A stretch of 17,583 nt of DNA from positions 7,983-25,565 of the forward strand of contig NZ_DLMO01000151.1 of NCBI RefSeq assembly GCF_002479325.1. Reading direction: 5' to 3'. The notes beneath the pieces were generated by a model. That model was not told the DNA's origin, searched no databases, and worked only from the letters and a program-made list of their open reading frames with translations. The position numbers and the translations under genes are program-made. This stretch comes from Brevundimonas sp. UBA7534 (lineage in GTDB: Bacteria; Pseudomonadota; Alphaproteobacteria; Caulobacterales; Caulobacteraceae). Positions 14,081 through 17,583 of the stretch are shown one piece after another (position 1 is the first letter of the stretch; the number at the start of each line of letters is the position of its first letter).

Positions 14081-15919
14081 TCACGACGGCTCGCTGGCGC
14101 CCGCCGGGCTCAGTTTCCAGCGGATCTTGCTCTCGCTGTCGGTGCGGGCCGAGCCACGCACGACGATCTGCAGGCTGCGCCTAGTCAGTCCAGCGTCGAT
14201 GTGGACGCTGGGCTCGATGGCCACGTCGGGACCGTCGGTCCTGAACCACCAGCCCCGGCCCGAGGCGCCGCGCACCAGGATCGAGCGACGGTCGCGCGCC
14301 AGCGAGGCCTGAACCCCCGGCTCCAGATGGAAGCGGATGGCGTAGGGAGCCGCGATCTGGCGGACCATCTCCTTGCGACCCGGCGTTGGGAACAGCCGCT
14401 CCTCGGCGCGCAGTTCGTCCAGGCGCTGGTCCAGGTAGAGCCGGCGCTGATGGTTCAGGCCGAACAGCTCGGCCCAGCCGTCATGCTCAAGGTCCAGCCA
14501 CACCGCGCCATCACCCTGGCGGTGATCGGCGGTGACGTGGATCGGCGGCCCCACCAGGCGCGGCCCCAGAAGCTCGCCCTTCCAGCCGCCCAGCGGATCG
14601 TTCAGCGACCGCTCGCCCAGGGTCAGGGTCGAATGGCCCGGCGTCAGGCGCAGCGCCTGGCGATCGACCGCCGCCGGCGTCCAGCCCGACCCGGTGAACA
14701 ACCGGTCGCGGCCGCAGCAGACCTCCAGCGCCAGGGGCTGGGCGCAGGCCCCGGCGCCCCACGCCCCGCGCGCCGGACTGGCGGCGTCGGCGACGATGGT
14801 CAACAGAGGGCTGGCGATGCGGGTTAGCCCGCCCACGGCGCCGCCGCTCTCGGCCTCGCGTCGCGGATCGGCGGTCTCGTCGTGAGCGCGGGCGGCGGCG
14901 ACGCGCGCCGTCGTGGAGGGGCCGCCGCCCTGGAAGGCGGCCAGGCGCCCGTCCGGCAGAACCAGGACATGAAGCGCCTCGGTCAGCCGGCCGATCGCGC
15001 CGGAGACGGACGCCGGCGTCGGTTCCGACAACTGGGCCAGCGCGTCGTCAAGGGTCAGCAGATCCAGCAGAAGTTCAAGCCCGGCCTCGGGACTGCGGCT
15101 CGCGTGCCCCCCGTCCTCCAGCACCGTGGCCTTCAGCGCGCTTTCCAGGCCGCCCAGAGCGCGACGCCGCAGCCCCGAGCCGACCGGCCCGGCCAGGGCG
15201 CAGCCGGCGATGGCGGCGGCGGTCAGCTTGTTCGCCCGCTCGGCCAGGCCGCCGGGCGGGCGCAGCAACTGGCGGCCCTGGCGCGCCAGGCTGTCGGCCA
15301 GGCGCAGCCGCTCGGCCTCGGTCGCGACACCCCCGAGCCTGCGCGCCGCGCAGGACAGACGGATGACGCGCCGCGCCAGGATGTCCGGTCCCCACGCGAA
15401 GGGCGACCAGCGGGCGAAGGCGTCCTGCCAGCCCAGCACCAGACGCAGGGCCTCGCGGGCGCCGCGCTCGCCCTGGGTCATCAGGGCGGGCAACCATTCG
15501 AAGGCGTGCAGTTCGACGGCGAAGGCGCGCGACGGGCTGGGGCGGTTCCAGGGGTCGGCGGGCGCATCGACCTCCATCGTCGCGCCGCCCAGGACGAAAC
15601 GGCCGCCCAGGATCGCCTTGGCCTGGGTCGCCGCCAACTCGGGATCCAGCGGGCGGAAATCGCGCGGCGTTGCGGAGAATCCGGCGGCCTTTCGCCCGCC
15701 CAGCGTCAGGCTGTAGCCAGGCAGGCCGTAGAGTTCGATCCACAGCTGGCGGGTCGCCAGCCGGCCGGCCAGGGCCGGCCACAGGCCGGGGCCGGCGCGG
15801 ACATCGCCGGCGCGCACCGGCGTGCGTACCGGCGCGCCGGCCAGGCCCGGAATATGGCCGGGGGCGACCTCCGGGCCGCCGTCCGAGCCGCGCGGGGCGA
15901 AGGGGCCGAGGGGGCTCAC
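14081..15919 (-). CDS. Heparinase II/III-family protein, no signal peptide
   Basis: A 612-residue protein of the heparinase II/III-like family of alpha-barrel plus beta-sandwich polysaccharide lyases. Seen: an alpha-helical N-terminal half with ERANKLTAAAIAG (about 227-239) and DGGHASRSP (269-277), a pattern of this alphaproteobacterial subfamily, and a C-terminal beta-rich half with GHSTLTLGERSLNDP, VTADHRQGDG and GLNHQRRLYLDQRLDEL. I cannot map a full catalytic triad by eye, so lyase activity is unproven. Known lyases of this type are usually periplasmic or secreted, but no Sec signal or membrane segment is visible here. Start GTG 15919-15917 overlaps the rpe stop as GTGA, so it is translationally coupled to rpe. 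The true role is unknown. Confidence 0.83.
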   Translation of the reverse strand: MSPLGPFAPRGSDGGPEVAPGHIPGLAGAPVRTPVRAGDVRAGPGLWPALAGRLATRQLWIELYGLPGYSLTLGGRKAAGFSATPRDFRPLDPELAATQAKAILGGRFVLGGATMEVDAPADPWNRPSPSRAFAVELHAFEWLPALMTQGERGAREALRLVLGWQDAFARWSPFAWGPDILARRVIRLSCAARRLGGVATEAERLRLADSLARQGRQLLRPPGGLAERANKLTAAAIAGCALAGPVGSGLRRRALGGLESALKATVLEDGGHASRSPEAGLELLLDLLTLDDALAQLSEPTPASVSGAIGRLTEALHVLVLPDGRLAAFQGGGPSTTARVAAARAHDETADPRREAESGGAVGGLTRIASPLLTIVADAASPARGAWGAGACAQPLALEVCCGRDRLFTGSGWTPAAVDRQALRLTPGHSTLTLGERSLNDPLGGWKGELLGPRLVGPPIHVTADHRQGDGAVWLDLEHDGWAELFGLNHQRRLYLDQRLDELRAEERLFPTPGRKEMVRQIAAPYAIRFHLEPGVQASLARDRRSILVRGASGRGWWFRTDGPDVAIEPSVHIDAGLTRRSLQIVVRGSARTDSESKIRWKLSPAGASEPS

Positions 15920-16581
15920 GCCGGTTCCGGCACGGCCTTCAGGGCGGCGATGTTGGTCGCATAGTCGCCCTTGAACACGAAGGAGCCGGCGACCAGGGCG
16001 TCCGCCCCGGCGTCTACGCAGGCCGCGGCGTTGGCGGAGGTGACACCGCCGTCGACCTGGAGGTGCGCGGCCGACCCGGCGCGGTCCAGGATGGCGCGGG
16101 CCCGCGCGATCTTGGCCAGGGACGCATCGATGAACTTCTGCCCGCCGAAGCCCGGGTTGACCGACATGATCAGCACCAGGTCCACCAGATCGACGACCTC
16201 TTCCAGGATCGACAGGGAGGTGGCCGGGTTGAAGACGATCCCAGCCTTGGCGCCCAGCTGGCGGATGCGGCCCAAGGTGCGGTGCAGATGCGGCCCGCTT
16301 TCGGGATGAACGCTCAGGATGTCCGCTCCCGCATCGCTATAGGCCTCCAGCCAGTTGTCGACCGGCGCGACCATCAGGTGAACGTCGAAGGGGCGGGTCG
16401 TGCAGGGCCGGATCGCCTTCACGATGTCAGGACCCATCGTCAGGTTCGGCACGAAATGACCGTCCATGACGTCGATGTGGATCCAGTCGGCGCCGGCGGC
16501 GTCCAGGGCGCGGACCTCGTCGCCCAGGCGGGAGAAATCGCTGGCGAGGATGGACGGACAGATCAAGGGGGATGCGGCCAT
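15916..16581 (-). CDS. rpe: Ribulose-phosphate 3-epimerase
   Basis: This cytoplasmic TIM-barrel enzyme interconverts ribulose 5-phosphate and xylulose 5-phosphate in the pentose phosphate pathway and the Calvin cycle. It is 221 residues, a normal length. Seen: PSILASDFSRLGDE, metal and catalytic residues His35, Asp37 (WIHIDVMDGHFVPN), His68 (DVHLM) and Asp177 (LQVDGGV), plus the flexible loop VNPGFGGQKF (141-150). Start ATG 16581-16579 is the only sensible start, though the ribosome binding site is poor. It lies 51 bp after rsmB with a GC-rich hairpin in between, and its stop is shared with the heparinase-like gene's start. No carbon-fixation genes are in view, so the pentose phosphate role is assumed. 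Confidence 0.97.
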   Translation of the reverse strand: MAASPLICPSILASDFSRLGDEVRALDAAGADWIHIDVMDGHFVPNLTMGPDIVKAIRPCTTRPFDVHLMVAPVDNWLEAYSDAGADILSVHPESGPHLHRTLGRIRQLGAKAGIVFNPATSLSILEEVVDLVDLVLIMSVNPGFGGQKFIDASLAKIARARAILDRAGSAAHLQVDGGVTSANAAACVDAGADALVAGSFVFKGDYATNIAALKAVPEPA

Positions 16582-16603
16582 GCCCCCGGATAGGACGGGA
16601 CGA

Positions 16604-16628
16604 AGGCGGGGGCAAGGCGGCCCCGCCT
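16604..16628 (-). terminator. GC-rich hairpin between rsmB and rpe, possible terminator or processing site
   Basis: AGGCGGGG (16604-16611) and CCCCGCCT (16621-16628) are perfect 8-base inverted arms with a 9-base loop, just after the rsmB stop in the direction of transcription. No T-run follows on the minus strand, so intrinsic termination is doubtful. A partial terminator or an mRNA end-stabilising hairpin is as likely. Confidence 0.35.
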
Positions 16629-16632
16629 GACT

Positions 16633-17583
16633 CTAGCTGATCCGCTCCAGCTTGGCGGCGAAGAAGCCGTCCAGCCCCCCGCGCTCGGCCTGCATCGAGG
16701 GAAGGATGCGAAGCCAGCCTTCGGGGGTCAGGGCCTGCGCCGGCGCGCCCACGGCGGCGGGGTCGGCCGGGACGGTGCGGAAAGCCGGATTGCGGCGCAG
16801 GAAGGCGATGATCTGGGTCTCGCCCTCCTCGCGCTCCAGCGAGCAGGTGCAATAGACCAGCCGACCGCCTGGCTTGACACGCTCGGCGGCGACGTCCAGC
16901 AGCCGATGCTGGACGTCGGCCAGCTTGGCGACGTCCGAAGGACGGGTGGCGCGCAGGACCTCGGGATTGCGCCGAAAGGTGCCGGTGGCTGTGCACGGCG
17001 CGTCCAGCAGCACGGCGTCGAAGGTGCGGGAATCGTCCCAGTCCTCGGCCGGGACGGCGACGACCTCGGCGGTCAGGCCGGTGCGTTCCAGGTTCTGGGT
17101 CAGCCGCTTCAGGCGCGGGGCCGACCGGTCCAGGGCGACGACCGAGGCGCCGGCGGCGGCCAGTTGCAGCGTCTTGCCGCCCGGCGCGGCGCACATGTCC
17201 AGCGCGGTTTCGCCGGCCTTCGCGCCCAGCAGGCGACCGGGCACGGCGGCGGCGGCGTCCTGGACCCACCAGTCGCCTTGCTCGAAGCCGGGCCAGGTCG
17301 CCACGTCCCCGCGACGGCCGGTGCGGACCGTGCCGCCCCCAAAGCCGGAGTGCAGAACCTCCCCGTCGACGGCGGCGGCGACGGCGGCGGGATCGACGCC
17401 GGGCTTGAGACTGAGGTCCGTCGCCGGCTCCTCGCGGGCGGCCAGGGCCAAGCCGGCCAGCGTCGCCTCGCCATAGGCCGCCTTCCAACGGGCGGCGATC
17501 CAGTCGGGCAGATTGGATTCCGCCGTGGTCAGGCCGGGGCCGTCGCGGCCGACGCCGCGCAGAACGGCGTTGACCAGGTTCTT
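16633..17583 (-). CDS. rsmB: 16S rRNA m5C methyltransferase RsmB (Fmu/Sun family), 5'-truncated by the window edge
   Basis: An RNA m5C methyltransferase of the RsmB/Fmu/Sun family, which in E. coli methylates C967 of 16S rRNA using SAM. The frame is open to the right edge, with 316 residues visible. The visible N-terminus KNLVNAVLRGV is the end of the NusB-like RNA-binding domain, so the start and most of that domain are outside. Seen (numbered from the window edge): SAM motif I CAAPGGKT (131-138), motif IV LLDAPCTATGTFRRNPE with Cys197, and motif VI VYCTCSLEREEGE with the nucleophile-type Cys247. Both cysteines of the RsmB mechanism are present. It heads the minus-strand run rsmB-rpe-heparinase-purH in this window. 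Confidence 0.95.
   Translation of the reverse strand, partial: KNLVNAVLRGVGRDGPGLTTAESNLPDWIAARWKAAYGEATLAGLALAAREEPATDLSLKPGVDPAAVAAAVDGEVLHSGFGGGTVRTGRRGDVATWPGFEQGDWWVQDAAAAVPGRLLGAKAGETALDMCAAPGGKTLQLAAAGASVVALDRSAPRLKRLTQNLERTGLTAEVVAVPAEDWDDSRTFDAVLLDAPCTATGTFRRNPEVLRATRPSDVAKLADVQHRLLDVAAERVKPGGRLVYCTCSLEREEGETQIIAFLRRNPAFRTVPADPAAVGAPAQALTPEGWLRILPSMQAERGGLDGFFAAKLERIS

Noticed and set aside
14882..15964. Open frame of 360 codons on the plus strand opposite the heparinase-like gene
   Set aside because: Gly/Gln/Arg-rich translation without family motifs. The minus-strand protein has consistent fold motifs and a coupled start.
1..17583. Mobile elements, CRISPR arrays, tRNA or rRNA genes, phage or defence genes
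   Set aside because: I looked for direct repeats, spaced repeat arrays, transposase or integrase motifs and tRNA-like cloverleaf ends and saw none. Nearly all bases belong to recognisable chromosomal genes.

Overview
The window is very GC-rich, densely coded alphaproteobacterial chromosome. The protein sequences and the runs glnD-murJ-trpS and rsmB-rpe-heparinase-purH look like Caulobacterales, and a Brevundimonas-like member of Caulobacteraceae is my best guess. That placement comes from family resemblance and was not tested by any search. I see no tRNA, rRNA, CRISPR array, insertion sequence, phage gene or integration site, and no gap over about 125 bp lacks a gene.

Layout. (1) 1-1471, plus strand: the end of a threonine ammonia-lyase gene (5' end outside the window) overlaps a lipoprotein FKBP-type prolyl isomerase gene. 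(2) 1507-2619, minus strand: queG, convergent with the FKBP gene and divergent from glnD. (3) 2670-8637, plus strand: glnD, murJ, trpS and an OsmC-family thiol peroxidase gene. (4) 8634-10833, minus strand: a thioredoxin-reductase-like flavoprotein, its Rrf2-family regulator and, upstream of both, a dienelactone-hydrolase-family enzyme. (5) 10876-12364, plus strand: a PadR-family regulator translationally coupled to a siderophore-interacting ferric reductase. (6) 12387-17583, minus strand: rsmB (5' end outside the window), rpe, a heparinase II/III-family protein and purH.

Most of the window is housekeeping: PII signalling (GlnD), lipid II flipping (MurJ), tRNA charging and queuosine formation (TrpS, QueG), purine synthesis (PurH), the pentose phosphate pathway (Rpe) and rRNA methylation (RsmB). 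The accessory part is 8155-12364, a compact redox and iron block with two local regulators. The Rrf2 regulator has only two cysteines, so it lacks the three-cysteine Fe-S set, and it sits beside a CPWC flavoprotein. The PadR regulator has a His/Gly/Arg-rich N-terminal extension and is fused by an ATGA overlap to a ferric-siderophore reductase.

The only two clearly AT-rich spots I noticed lie in front of these two regulators. Each holds an inverted repeat overlapping a promoter that resembles the Caulobacter sigma-73 type. The best regulatory signal is the 38-bp palindrome at 10891-10928. I did not find evidence for a wholly new system. The items most worth a second look are the two regulator-operator pairs, the unusual PadR N-terminus, the CPWCHG flavoprotein, and the heparinase-like protein without a signal peptide in the rpe-purH run.
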